64,000 nucleotides of DNA from Caenorhabditis remanei (lineage: Eukaryota > Nematoda > Chromadorea > Rhabditida > Rhabditidae), in assembly GCF_010183535.1 (NCBI RefSeq), contig NC_071328.1, forward strand, positions 4,712,001-4,776,000, written 5' to 3'. Below are positions 10,018 through 20,236 of the stretch, in pieces (positions within the stretch are counted from its first letter, which is position 1; each line of letters begins with the position of its first letter). The position numbers were made by a program, and so were the translations under genes. Under the pieces are notes generated by a model. It was given only the letters and a program-made list of their open reading frames with translations. It had not been told where the DNA came from and ran no database searches.

Positions 10018-11900
10018 TATCGAAATGTTTTGAGAGAGAACCAAAGGGAAATGTGCACGACACATTAAACGGTCAATCGAGGGGAAGTGAAATAAATAAT
10101 GATGATACATGTTGCATCGAGTAGGCGGAGACCATCTACACAGACAGTTGGGCGGGGAAAGACGACGCAGAATCCTTTCGGGAAGATTTCTGTAGTTCTC
10201 GGTCGTGCCTTCAGAAGGCCAGAGAGCGAGGAGTGTGAGGTGATAATTGGTATAATTGGTATGTCACGTCACGTTACACAAAGAATCTGTAGAATGAGAG
10301 AAATGGGATGAGAAACGTCAAGGGATTTGAGTGTGATCGGATCAGGCAAGTGTTAACAGAGGTCAGTACAATGATTCGGAAGAAAATTAAACTGCATTTT
10401 CGACCTCATCTTCTGTGCAGAAACATTACGGAATGATTCTTCAGAAAAAGCATGCGCCATCGGGTCAAAAATGGTAACGGGTCTTACTTCCTATACCTGA
10501 AGAAGGATCCAACGCGAGAAAGCCAGAGAACCCGGCTCAAAAAGGATGGTTGACGGTGGTTTACACACAGCTAGAACTTTTCGGAAAAATTATGAAGAGT
10601 ATCAACCTCTGTGGGCACTAAGAAGACCAATTCTGGTAGAACGTGTACACACATAAGCCCAGATCGTCGCTGGCCTCTCTGGCAAATATTCGATTTTCCC
10701 CAGGAGCAGAATTCAAAAGACTCGGGAATAGAGGGCGACTGCTAGGCAATGCTGCAGGGTATGTACACACATCTACAGAGATTATTGTCGGTATTCTTGG
10801 CATGAATCCAAGTTTTCCCAGAAGCAGACTTCAGAAAAGCCAAGGTCAGGCAAAAGAAAGTGAGCAGATAATCCATCTAGATGTCACTCCTAGAATACAA
10901 TAGATTTGGAATTTGGTGGTCATTACAAGAATTATGATGGAAAAAAGGTTTGGTCTGCCCGGCCAGAATCCGAGTTTTCCAGAAGTCGATTTCAAAAGAC
11001 CCAAGGTCACAGCGAGTGGTCAGAAATGCCATTTTTAGAACACAATAGACATAACCAGGAATCAGTTTGTCATGAAAAGAATCGAGATAGATCAGGGGGA
11101 TGAGAGCACAGAGAAAATGCACAGAGCGGTCCGTCTGGCTCGTTGCCAAGTCTTCCTAGAAGCATTCTTCACAAACTCCGAGAACGAAGACTATGAGGAG
11201 ATAATGGAGATGTCACTTAATACAATAAGAAAGGAATTGGGGAGATTAGATGGGATGGGAGGTGTAAGGCTGGGTGAATGTGGGGAAAATCGGGATGAGA
11301 TTCGGAGTGGAGGGATTGGAATGGTGTTATCGAGAGGTTGTTCTCGTCGAAAGAATCCACGATTCGTCTTTTTGAAGTCAGAATAGCATTTCGATATCTC
11401 TGACTGGTCAGCTAAAACAATATGAAAGCCTGAAAAGATTAGGTTCCAGTTCCGATAAGATTCTTTCAGAGCTCTCAATCTATAATTGATACTAAGAACT
11501 GCAACCTTTATTCTATGGTGTTCCAGTACAACGAATCTTCAACTCTTGAAGTTTTCTCACCCCTCTTCTTTTCTATCAATCATCTCAATGTTTGCTGGTT
11601 ACGGTAGGACTACAGCACTCTCACCCGCCACGTCATCCACTCAGTGCAAATACGACCTAGAAGACTCTAGAAGATTCGGAGACAACATCTGTTGAGTCTA
11701 TTAGTACGGTCCACCTCCATCACTCTCCACCATTCATTCTCGCATCGAGGTAACCCAAGATTCGGTTGCTCTCCGATTTTCTTCTCTCATTTCTTTCCTT
11801 TTCTCTCCTTTTCTTTTCACTTGTATTTTCGGTCTATACTGTCCTAAACATATATATTTTCAGCTATCTATCTGCAAAACAACCCTCTGTTCAATTCGAA
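10018..11900. other. noncoding part of left arm with degenerate ~160-bp modules; upstream region of gene B
   Basis: Between the LTR element and gene B there is no gene with convincing coding character. From about 10640 to 11215 four degenerate copies of a module of roughly 160 bp follow one another, each with a sequence like CCAAGTTTTCCCAGGAGCAG and one like GATGTCACTC. Next comes a block at 11486-11750 that is well conserved in the mirror arm (15830-16090) and includes GGTTACGGTAGGACTACAGC. Conservation may reflect recent conversion rather than coding. A TATATTTTCAG acceptor lies about 40 nt before the gene B start and suits a 5' intron or spliced-leader addition. Confidence 0.5.
10640..11215. 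repeat. degenerate ~160-bp tandem modules, left arm
   Basis: Repeated landmarks are CCCAGGAGCAGAATTCAAAAG (about 10700), CCCAGAAGCAGACTTCAGAA (about 10818), CCAGAAGTCGATTTCAAAAG (about 10980) and CCTAGAAGCATTCTTCACAA (about 11155), each near GAGT or GTCAC elements and near AGAATACAATAGA-like strings. The right arm has mirror copies at 16340-17245 and an extra pair at 18243-18525. Confidence 0.55.
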
Positions 11901-12701
11901 ATGATTCTCGATAAGTCAATGAACTGGTACTATCCAACCTACGGATTCGAAGATTCCTTAGATAGCTATTCTGAGCAAGACGAACGAATCGATCCGTTGA
12001 GCTTGGAAGCCAAGAAATTGGAAAAAATCAACGAGGCGAAAAAGAATGAAATCAAAGAAGGAAAAGAAAGAGTTGGAGAGATGGCTGAGATGACTGTGGA
12101 GGAGTTGAAAATGAGGATTGAAGAAGAGGAGAAGATGAGAAATGAACTATTGAAGAAGGCAGAACTGAAGAAAGAAGAGAAGGAAAAGATGAAGAAACTG
12201 GAAAAGCAACGAGAGTTCTCAACAAGACTCATCCAGAATCAGAAGAGAGATTTCGAGTCGAGGAAGATTGAGATTCACACGAAAAGAGAGGAAATGGTGA
12301 AGCTGAAAATGAAGTTGGAAGAGTTGCAAGTGGAGAAGAAGACGTGGAATTTGTTGTCGACAGACATGACTGCCAATTTGAAGGATCTTCTTGTAAGGGA
12401 ACGAGAGACGAAACAGAAGATGGAACGGAAACTTCGAGAATACACCGGAGGTCTGTATTCCAGACTCACCCACCTCGTCAATGAATTCAACGAACTCTCT
12501 CAGCTCGTGTTCTGTCAGAAACAGATTGCAAACGATCATGATGATGCTGTCAGATTCATGAAGAAGAAGGAAGAATACGAGGTTAAGAAGCGAGAAGATA
12601 TCGAGAGATTCGAGAAGCTTAGAGAAGAAGAAGGGAAACTCCGTCGTTCGAGACCGAATCCAAGGAAGAATGACCTCTACTACGGATATCTTGCCTATTA
12701 A
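11901..12701 (+). CDS. gene B: coiled-coil protein of unknown function, 266 aa
   Basis: A single-exon frame starts MILDKSMNWYYPTYGFED and ends KNDLYYGYLAY. The frame is open upstream as far as 11766, but I chose the ATG at 11901 because B' starts at the same codon and a TATATTTTCAG acceptor stands between. Residues about 35-230 are almost pure charged helix (for example KKAELKKEEKEKMKKLEKQ), a long coiled coil broken around a conserved segment GGLYSRLTHLVNEFNELS. There is no signal peptide or membrane helix. From residue about 75 to the end it matches B' with only a few changes, while the first 70 residues differ clearly. AATAAA follows at 12771-12776. I do not recognise the family. Confidence 0.75.
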   Translation: MILDKSMNWYYPTYGFEDSLDSYSEQDERIDPLSLEAKKLEKINEAKKNEIKEGKERVGEMAEMTVEELKMRIEEEEKMRNELLKKAELKKEEKEKMKKLEKQREFSTRLIQNQKRDFESRKIEIHTKREEMVKLKMKLEELQVEKKTWNLLSTDMTANLKDLLVRERETKQKMERKLREYTGGLYSRLTHLVNEFNELSQLVFCQKQIANDHDDAVRFMKKKEEYEVKKREDIERFEKLREEEGKLRRSRPNPRKNDLYYGYLAY

Positions 12702-12770
12702 TTTATTTTTTTTCTTTCCATTTATTTGTTGGTTTTTATTGTTTTTATGATTATGAAATTTTGAAAATTG

Positions 12771-12776
12771 AATAAA
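12771..12776 (+). terminator. polyadenylation signal of gene B
   Basis: AATAAA stands 70 nt after the gene B stop codon in an AT-rich 3' region, a normal distance for nematode genes. Confidence 0.55.
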
Positions 12777-13078
12777 GATAAAACTGGAAAACGTTGATGT
12801 ATTGAGAAGAGAGAGCTTGTGATGTTCACTTTCTTTGTTACATTGACTCATGCTTTATCAGAAAAGATACTTCACACCAGTGATAGATAATTCTATTGGT
12901 GAAGTCAACTAAGCGGAAGGGAGGCCATTTTATAATGTATCTGAAATTTTCTGCAAGATGACAGAACCTGCAAATATATCAGCGGATTGGTAAACACTGA
13001 TATAACGAACAAGTCGTTTTCCTCCATTTCTCACATTATTATTCGATAAAAACGATAATAAAAGCACCGCCTGTGAGA

Positions 13079-13528
13079 CAGGGGTGTGCGGAACGGAATT
13101 CGGAATTCCGAAAAATTCCGAAAATCGGCTCATTTTCGGAACGGAATTCCGATCGGAATATTCCGAAAAAAAATTTTCGGAATGGAATTCCGATCGGAAC
13201 GTTCCGAAAAAAATTCGGAATGGAAGAGAAAGTACTGTATTAAAGGTGCTTGCGCACTTTTCATGACGGGTCTCGGACAGATTGTTTTTCCGCAGTTTTC
13301 AAGCGGTTTTTTTTTTGAAAATTTTCGTCTTTTCGCAGTGTTTTTTTTAATTCGGACAATTCCGAAATTCCGAAATTCCGAAAATCCGAAATTCGGACAA
13401 TTCCGAGATTCCGAAAGTCCGAAAAGTTGAAATTCGGACAATTCCGAGATTCCGAAATTCCGAAATTTTGAAACTCGGACATTTTTTAGTGTCCGAAATT
13501 CCGAAATTTTCCTGTCCGCACACCCCTG
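13079..13528. mobile_element. hAT-type MITE, 450 bp, filled with ATTCCGAAA repeats
   Basis: The ends are inverted repeats CAGGGGTGTGCGGA and, on the right, TCCGCACACCCCTG. An exact 8-bp target duplication CTGTGAGA flanks it (13071-13078 and 13529-13536). The CAGGGGTG start and 8-bp duplication are typical of hAT elements. The inside is made of short runs of GGAATTCCG and ATTCCGAAA in alternating directions, so it can fold extensively. There is no transposase gene. It sits in the spacer of the large inverted duplication. Confidence 0.9.
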
Positions 13529-13577
13529 CTGTGAGAGTTATCACATGAGTGTACAAGAAATGAAGAATTTCGAGATG

Positions 13578-13618
13578 ACTACGGTACGCAAGTCCGCAAA
13601 CACCGAGTCTACCGTAGT
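13578..13618. repeat. small inverted repeat ACTACGGTA / TACCGTAGT
   Basis: A perfect 9-bp inverted repeat (13578-13586 and 13610-13618) encloses 23 nt. A related string, GGTTACGGTAGGACTACAG, lies upstream of gene B and is mirrored upstream of B'. It may be the core of a decayed MITE; no further evidence is available. Confidence 0.4.
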
Positions 13619-13946
13619 TTCAATGTTGAAAATATTCAAACAATCAAACACAGCAGTTTTTCTCGCGTTTCTGTAATGAAAATAGGAATAATGTTTTTTT
13701 TTTGTTTTAAAATCGAAATCGGCATGAAAACGGTCAGTTGTTCAGTTTTCGTCTTTATTATACTTGTTTTCTTTATTACCTTTTGACCGAACGTGTAAAA
13801 ATGCTTCTCGTTTGTTTACTTTTGGTGTTTTTCTTGTTATTCCTTACATTTTACTTATGCCTCCCTTTTTCAGACTACCTAAATGAAGAGTCCAGCGAAA
13901 ACAATCCATCAATGCAAAGTTTTTTGGAAGAAGCTTACCAGGTTTC

Positions 13947-14774
13947 AGAGCCGCCAGCGACAAAGGAGTCAGAGTTGCCGTCGCCGTCCTGACCAAATCA
14001 GGAATCATACACGAATCCATCGACGTGGTCACATCCAAACGTCCAGTTTCTGAGCAGCTTGTGGATTACCACAAAAACATGAACGCTCACTCCTACCAGC
14101 AGTACATGGAGAGAGTGCTTCCTGCAATCGCAGCAGCAGCCCCTCCAGGAAGACAGCCGGTATTGGTAATTGACAACGCGTCAATTCATAATACCCCGAT
14201 TTAAAAGGTTAAATTGAAACAAGTTTAGAGAAAGAAAGAAAAAAACAAGTAAATATTCCAGATTCCCGTATCTACATCTACCAACCCAGTTATTGCTGAG
14301 TTTTTTGAAAGTCAGGGTATCGCGGTGGACCCCAAGTCTACGCAAGCAGAGCTATGGGGTGAAGCGGAGCGGTTCATGAGAGCGAATGACGGCAGTGTCG
14401 TCATGAAGAAATACGCGGTGGATGAGATCGCCAAGGAGTATGGAGTCATAATCATTCGTCTGCCCCCTTATCATTGCAGCCTCAATCCCATAGAGTTGGT
14501 CTGGGGGTAGATGAAGGGACACTTAAAGCAGAAGGGAAAGACAACAGATAAGATTCAAGTTGTGGGTTGCAAGTAGGAATTCTCAGCTAAATAAAATATT
14601 TATTAGGTCCGACAGCGAGCCATCGATTTCCTCAAGAATGTTTTCGAAGCGACAGCGGCGAACATCATCGCTCATGCTATCGATGTGGAATCCGATTTGA
14701 GGGTTATCATGGAGGCTGCTTCAAGGGATGGCGATTCGGATGACTCGGATTATGAAACACTTCTCTGGTATTAA
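13947..14774 (+). pseudogene. DDE (Tc1/mariner-like, DDE_3 type) transposase pseudogene
   Basis: A continuous protein can be followed through two probable introns (about 14210-14261, and about 14559-14607 ending TTTATTAG). Recognisable parts in order: KGVRVAVAVLTKSGIIHES, DYHKNMNAHSYQQYMERVLP, VLVIDNASIHNTP (catalytic Asp, codon 14172-14174), and LPPYHCSLNPIELVWG (catalytic Glu, codon 14493-14495), ending DSDDSDYETLLWY. These match the DDE_3 superfamily common in nematodes and arthropods. The N-terminal DNA-binding part and first catalytic Asp are not found. Two in-frame stops occur: TAA at 14202-14204 and TAG at 14508-14510, directly after VWG. A stop at the first site could be avoided only by an unusual splice. 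It is a dead copy in the spacer of the inverted duplication; no terminal inverted repeats were found. Confidence 0.78.
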
Positions 14775-14895
14775 CCAAACCATACTCAAACGTTTTCCAA
14801 TTTTATTTTTATGTTTTAATAGTTCATAATTCATGTTTTAATAGTTCATAATCAAGAAAAAAGTTGAAAATAACAAATAAATGAAAAAAAGTAAA

Positions 14896-15693
14896 TTAAT
14901 AGGCAAGATATCCGTAGTAGAGATCATTCTTCCTTGGATTCGGTCTCGAACGACGGCGTTTCCCTTCTTCTTCTCTAAGCTTCTCGAATCTCTCGATATC
15001 TTCTCGCTTCTTCTTCTCGTATTCTTCCTTCTTCTTCATGAATCTGACAGCATCATCATGATCGTTTGCAATCTGTTTCTGACAGAACACGAGCTGAGAG
15101 AGTTCGTTGAATTCATTGACGAGGTGGGTGAGTCTGGAATACAGACCTCCAGTGTATTCTCGAAGTTTCCGTTCCATCTTCTGTTTCGTCTCTCGTTCCC
15201 TTACAAGAAGATCCTTCAAATTGGCAGTCATGTCTGTCGACAACAAATTCCACGTCTTCTTCTCCACTTGCAACTCTTCCAACTTCATTTTCAGCTTTAC
15301 CATTTCCTCTCTTTTCGTGTGAATCTCAATCTTCCTCGACTCGAAATCTCTCTTCTGATTCTGGATGAGTCTCGTTGAGAACTCTCGTTGCTTCTCTAGT
15401 TTCTTCATCTTTTCCTTCTCCTCTTTCTTCAGTTCTGCCTTCTTCAATAGTTCATTTCTCATCTTCTCCTCTTCTTCGATCCTCTTTTTCAACTCCTCCA
15501 CAGTCATCTCAGCCTTCTCTCCAACTCTTTTGTTATAATCTTTTCCTTCTTTGATTTCATTATTTCTCACATCATTGTCTTTCTTTAACCGATCGGCTTC
15601 CATTCTCAACCGATCGATTCGCTCCTCTTCTTCAGAAGGACTATCGAATCCGTCGGTGTAATAGCACCAGTTCATTGACTTATCGAGAATCAT
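14896..15693 (-). CDS. gene B': coiled-coil protein of unknown function, 265 aa, near-copy of B
   Basis: A single-exon frame starts MILDKSMNWCYYTDGFDSPS and ends KNDLYYGYLAY. From EEEEKMRNELLKKAELKKEE to the end it differs from B at only a few residues (for example EKKKRED for EVKKRED, and GKRRRSRP for GKLRRSRP), and the DNA differs by a few scattered bases. The first 70 residues are much less alike and include an insertion (KDYNKR). A CATTTTCAG acceptor lies about 40 nt before the ATG, as in B. Like B it is a long charged coiled coil without signal peptide or membrane segment. B and B' point at each other across the spacer. Confidence 0.75.
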   Translation of the reverse strand: MILDKSMNWCYYTDGFDSPSEEEERIDRLRMEADRLKKDNDVRNNEIKEGKDYNKRVGEKAEMTVEELKKRIEEEEKMRNELLKKAELKKEEKEKMKKLEKQREFSTRLIQNQKRDFESRKIEIHTKREEMVKLKMKLEELQVEKKTWNLLSTDMTANLKDLLVRERETKQKMERKLREYTGGLYSRLTHLVNEFNELSQLVFCQKQIANDHDDAVRFMKKKEEYEKKKREDIERFEKLREEEGKRRRSRPNPRKNDLYYGYLAY

Positions 15694-16339
15694 TTTGAAT
15701 TGAACAGAGGGTTGTTGTGCAGATAGATTGCTGAAAATGCATATGTTTAGGACAGTATAAAGGGAAAAGACTAGAAAAAAGGAAAAGAGAGAAAAGAAAA
15801 GAAAGTCGGAGCAACCGAATTGGGATGCCTCGATGCGAGAATGAATGGTGGAGAGTGATGGAGGTGGACCATACTAATAGACTCAACAGATGTTGTCTCC
15901 GAATCTTCTAGAGTCTTCTAGGTCGTATTTGCACTGAGTGGATGACGTGGCGGGTGAGAGTGCTGTAGTCCTACCGTAACCAGCAATCATTAAGATGATT
16001 GATAGAAAAGAGGAGGGGTGAGAAAATCTCAAGAGGAGAAGATTCGTTGTACTGGACCGAACTGAATAAAGTTTGCAGTTCTTAGTATCCACTATAGATT
16101 GAGATTTCTGAAAGAATCTTATCGGAACTGGAACCTAATCTTTTCAGGCTTTCATATTGTTTTATCTGGCCAGCCAAAGATATCGAAATGCTATTCTGAC
16201 TTCAAAAGTACGAACAGTGGATTCTTTCAACGAGAGCTACTTCACGATAACACCATTCCAATCCCTCCACTACGAATCTCACCCCGATTTTCCACATTCG
16301 CCCATCCTTACACATCCCATCTCATCTAATCTTCCCAAT

Positions 16340-17245
16340 TTTTTTCCTATTGTATTAGGTGACATCTCCATTATCTCCTCACAGTCTTCGTTCTCAGAGT
16401 TTGTGAAGAATGCTTCTGGGAATACTTGGCAACGAGCCAGAAGAGAAAGACGAGTTAGAACCGCTTTCTGGTTGGTCTTGACCGTTTTTTTTTTGAGACT
16501 AAGGTCCTGGGAGAACTTTGTCTGCTTATCCCGTTTTCTGTAGCACGATTTTTGGCTTATCAGAAAGTGAATTGAGGATAGAAAATTCATTCTGAAAACT
16601 TCGTCCTTTTCCCCGTTTTTCATAAATCAGAACCAGGATAATTGTATTTTCTTAATTATTGTAATTCAACTTTCATCTCCCAATGCTAAGCTCCGCAACG
16701 GAATGACCGTTTTCAAAAACTTGATTCCACAAAAAGCAAACATCGTCCGTCTACCCTCAACCCCCCAAATCCACTTCACCCTTCCTGATATACCCCAATC
16801 GTCTCCCTGACAACCAGATTCCAAATCTATTGTATTCTAGGAGAGTGACATCTTCATCATCTTTTCAACCGTTCTGACCGTTTTAAAGTCTGCTCCTGGG
16901 AAAACTTACATCAGGGCCAGGAAAACCGAATTCACCTGCCCTCTCCTATTTTTGCCATGATCACCAAATTCCAAATCTATTGTATTCTAGGAGTGACATC
17001 TAGATGGATTATCTCCTCACTCTCTTTGGGCTGACCTCGGGCCTTCTTAAGTCTGCTCCTGGGAAAACTTGGATCAGTGCCAAAAAGACCAAACGCTCTG
17101 TCCTACCATAATTCTTGTAATGATCTCCAGATTCTCAATCTAATGTATTCTAAGATTGACATCAAGATAAAGATGCGGCTTCATTGTCTTCTCACTCTCT
17201 GTTCTCTGGCCTTCTGAATTTGGCTCCTGGGGAAACTTGGATGTT
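16340..17245. repeat. degenerate ~160-bp tandem modules, right arm
   Basis: Repeats of CTGCTCCTGGGAAAACTT occur near 16900 and 17053, and GGCTCCTGGGGAAACTTGGA near 17222, with a diverged GCTTCTGGGAATACTTGGCA near 16412. Each is preceded by a string like CCAAATCTATTGTATTCTAG and GTGACATC. Two further copies lie at 18243-18525, from duplication within the right arm. Confidence 0.55.
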
Positions 17246-17904
17246 TACCAGAGAGGCCATCTAGGCTTGTTGGATCCTTCTTTAGGTACAGAAAATAAGA
17301 CACGTTACCATTTTTAACGTGATGAAGAATCGTCCATCATGAAGGTTTTAGTCAATTTCGAAATGGCTAGTTCCGTAATGTTCCTGCACAGAAGATGAGG
17401 TGGAAAATGCAGTTTATTTTTATTTCGAATCATTTTATTAACCTCTATTCACACTTGCCTGATCCGCTCACACCCTTGACGTCTCCTATCCTCTTTATTT
17501 ATTTATTTATTGGGACGAAAGGAAAAAGATATAGATACAAAAGACTGGAAACGGTCCCTCACGAGACAGTTTCGAGTAAATAAATAGAGGGGGACATGAA
17601 AAGTAGAATCGAGGGAAAGAGGAAGAAGAAGAAGAGAGACTCTTTCTTTCATTCCACAGATTCTTTGTGTAACGTGACGTGACATACCAATTATCACCTT
17701 ACACTCATCGCTCTCTGGCCTTCTGGTGGCACGTTCAGATTCCCAAAGGATCCTACGTCGTCTTTCCCCGCACAATTGTTTGATGTAGAAGATCCCGCCT
17801 ACTAGATCCGACTAGTATATGTCTCGTCATTAGTGATCTCACTTCCCCTCGATTGACCGTTTTATTAGTGTCGTGCACACTTCTTCTTCTCTATCAAAAC
17901 ATTT

Positions 17905-17909
17905 CGATA
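17905..17909. other. empty target site of the LTR element (mirror of 8453-10022)
   Basis: The right arm reads CATTTCGATAATCTTATCCC, the reverse complement of the sequence obtained if 8458-10017 plus one copy of TATCG is removed from the left arm. This dates the insertion after the inverted duplication, or after the last conversion here, and confirms the element's ends. Confidence 0.9.
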
Positions 17910-18242
17910 ATCTTATCCCTTCCTCCAGCAATCTATGTCCAATTCATGATTGATTCATTCAATAATAACCTAGCTATGACCAACTTATGCCCAATTTATA
18001 CCGAACTCTTGTCCAACCCTTTCCTGAAAACTATCCAGGCACAAAATTTCACACCGTTCAAAAAATTTTAAAATCTCCAATGTTTAAGAAATCAATATCC
18101 CGTTTAGATTCCGTTCTAATTAACACTGAATATAGTGAGTTATCCCATGGCACGACAGAAAGTATCAGCACTACATGGTACCAGACCTCCCCTGCTTGGT
18201 CCGACATCATAGATTTTTTCCTAGTAATAGTAGTCTACCTTT

Positions 18243-18525
18243 CCAATCGTCTCCCTGACAACCAGATTCCAAATCTTTTGTGTTCTATGAGAGTGACTTC
18301 TCCATTATCTTCTCAATCGTTTAGACTTCGGGCCTTCTGAAGCTTTCTTCTGGGAAAAATAGGATTCGGATCAGGCAGGCCGAGTACACCTATCCTTTCC
18401 TAATTCCTGATTCCAAAACTATTGTATTCTAAGAGTGGCATATAGATAGATTATCACAGACTCACTCTCTTTGGCCTAACCTCGGGCCTTCTGAAGTCTG
18501 CTCCTGGGAAAACTTGGATTCATGC
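18243..18525. repeat. extra copies of the ~160-bp module
   Basis: Two modules with CAGATTCCAAATCTTTTGTG and CTGCTCCTGGGAAAACTTGG repeat those at 16800-17075. They lie in the duplicated block that only the right arm has. Confidence 0.5.
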
Positions 18526-20034
18526 CAAGAATGCCGACAAGAATCTCTGTAGATGTGTGTGTGCATACCTCTATTAGCATTGCTTGGTAGTCGTCCATTG
18601 CACTCACCAAACAAACAAAACTCTATTTTTTGGATGCTGAGGACTGTTTGATCCGGTTAGAGTTTTATTCTCTCATTTCGCGAATAATTTCCTATAGGTT
18701 TGAAAGCCCCCTTATTCTCATATTATCGGTTCATGGTCTGCTGTCGAAGGGTGTTAAAGGCGCATCTAATTTATTGAGAGTTTCGCGGAATGGTCTCGTA
18801 GTTGAAAAGATAAAATTCCGTGTTTTTGAGCATTGTTAGTTTGATAAGAACTGCAAACTATGTTTTTCGCTTCAAAACCATTTCGAACTAATTAGATTAG
18901 CCTATAACACCCCCGGTAAGTGTTCGTGAACCGAGTACAGAACTTAAAAAAAAACGCGTTAAAATGGAGCAACCTCAATTTCAACTACTTTTTCTAAAGA
19001 TGCCTGCTTCCAAGGTATTTTTCTATTTTGGTTCCGATTCACTTCAGACTGTCTATCCTATCTTTCCGCCCGCATCTCAATCTTTTCATACTCCCTTTCT
19101 TCACCTCTCACTCACTAGATTCTTTACGTGACGTGACACGCCAATTATCTATCTGCCTTCTATACACAATGGCTCTGGGATCTTTCCCATAGACCCCCAT
19201 CTCCCCCGCAAACGAAGATCCCGCCTATCCATCTATCCCTTCATCCCACCTCATTTGACCGTTTTATTAGCGTTGTGCACACTTTTCAACTAGCTCTCCT
19301 TCAAAAAATTTCCGAACTTCCCTTTGCCAAAACCCCTACCCAATCTGTGCCCAACCTTTGTCATTATCATCCCCCATACCTTGCCGAATGCATACCCAAT
19401 TCATGCCTAAACCAAGCCCTACCACTACCCTAACCCAAAGAGGTCTAGAGTTTTCACCAGGGATCTGAGAATCACAAAAGCTTTATTAAATAAGGATCCT
19501 CCGAACTTCCGTTTTAACTGAGACTAATTCAATAGAATGCCAGAAAGTACCATCACGACATGGTACCAGACCTCTCTTGCTTGATCCGACATCATCGATT
19601 TCTCACAAGTCACTGTACTCTACCTTCCGATCTTCCCATTTACCTGGGTGTTTGCCCACATACGGATTCTCATGACCTCTTCTCAACTCTGAATCTTCGT
19701 CCCTCACTGTGGGTGTTCTGTGGGAAATTCCCAGAGCACAATAACATTTTTTGTCCTTACTCGATCGATTTTTGTTTGACAAGACACGACAAATTACGAG
19801 ATCACTGTGCACCTGCTTTGTCAAAGGGCAGTAGAGCCTTCTCACTCCTAATGTATTATTCTGCGTTACACCTATTCTGGGGCATCTGTCTATCCTAATG
19901 TGGAAACTTCCCAGAGCACAAAATTCTACTGTCGTAAGCACTTGCTTCGAAAAGACCAATTAACAAATCACTGAGCACCTGCCTTGTCAAAAGACTTCAA
20001 TAAAGACTTCTCACTCCTACCATATTATTCTGTG

Positions 20035-20110
20035 TAATCCTTTTAGTGCGACAGTGGTTGCAACCGCGCCCCACCGAAATCCCTGCATCTCTCGTTTTCT
20101 CATTCAATTT
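20035..20110. repeat. diverged copy of the 1958-2099 MITE family
   Basis: Contains CAACCGCGCCCCACCGAAAT followed by a TC-rich stretch and TTCAATTTCTCA, the same order as GCGCTCCACCGAAAT and CTCAATTTCGCA in the complete element. It lies about 130 bp before the A' start codon and may be part of its promoter or 5' leader. Confidence 0.4.
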
Positions 20111-20236
20111 CTCACTGACGGTAGAGTTGTAGAGTTGTAGAACTTGTCTTGTGTTAGTACGTTTTCTATTCGTTTCGTTTTCCTGCACTTTCATTTCACA
20201 AGCCTTCTAATTTCCAGAAAAATTTCAAGCATCGCA

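Larger units (their letters stand above)
6733..12757 (+). repeat. left arm of large inverted duplication
   Basis: Read in order, this arm has gene A, a noncoding block, an inserted LTR element, degenerate 160-bp modules, and gene B. The right arm (about 14840-21150) has the same items in mirror order. Anchors seen by eye: GTAGTGTAGTGT beyond the 3' end of A and A'; the LTR empty site 17905-17909; the block near 10370-10520 with 17250-17420; and the noncoding stretch 11486-11750 with 15830-16090. Identity is very high around B/B' and falls strongly toward A/A'. Limits are estimates from eye alignment. Confidence 0.8.
15694..20236. other. noncoding part of right arm, including extra tandem-duplicated sequence
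   Basis: No frame here looks like a gene. 15830-16090 mirrors the block upstream of B. 16340-17245 has several degenerate 160-bp modules. 17640-18240 and about 19100-19600 are related copies: both have GACCGTTTTATTAG(T/C)G, GTGCACACTT, and CATGGTACCAGACCTC followed by CATCAT. 18590-18960 has no counterpart seen on the left. 19720-20035 has two copies of a segment with CCCAGAGCACAA and CACCTGC(T/C)TTGTCAAA, leading to the gene A' start. Confidence 0.5.

Noticed and set aside
11486..11695. 69-codon frame ending SRRFGDNIC, also present in the mirror arm at 15883-16092
   Set aside because: Its conservation is explained by the inverted duplication with high DNA identity. Starts differ between copies, and it lies in the promoter region of genes B and B'.
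11766..11900. Extended hydrophobic N-terminus of gene B (starting MLSDFLLSFLSFSLL)
   Set aside because: It looks like a signal peptide, but it is a TC-rich stretch ending in TATATTTTCAG. B' starts at the downstream ATG and the extension is not kept there.
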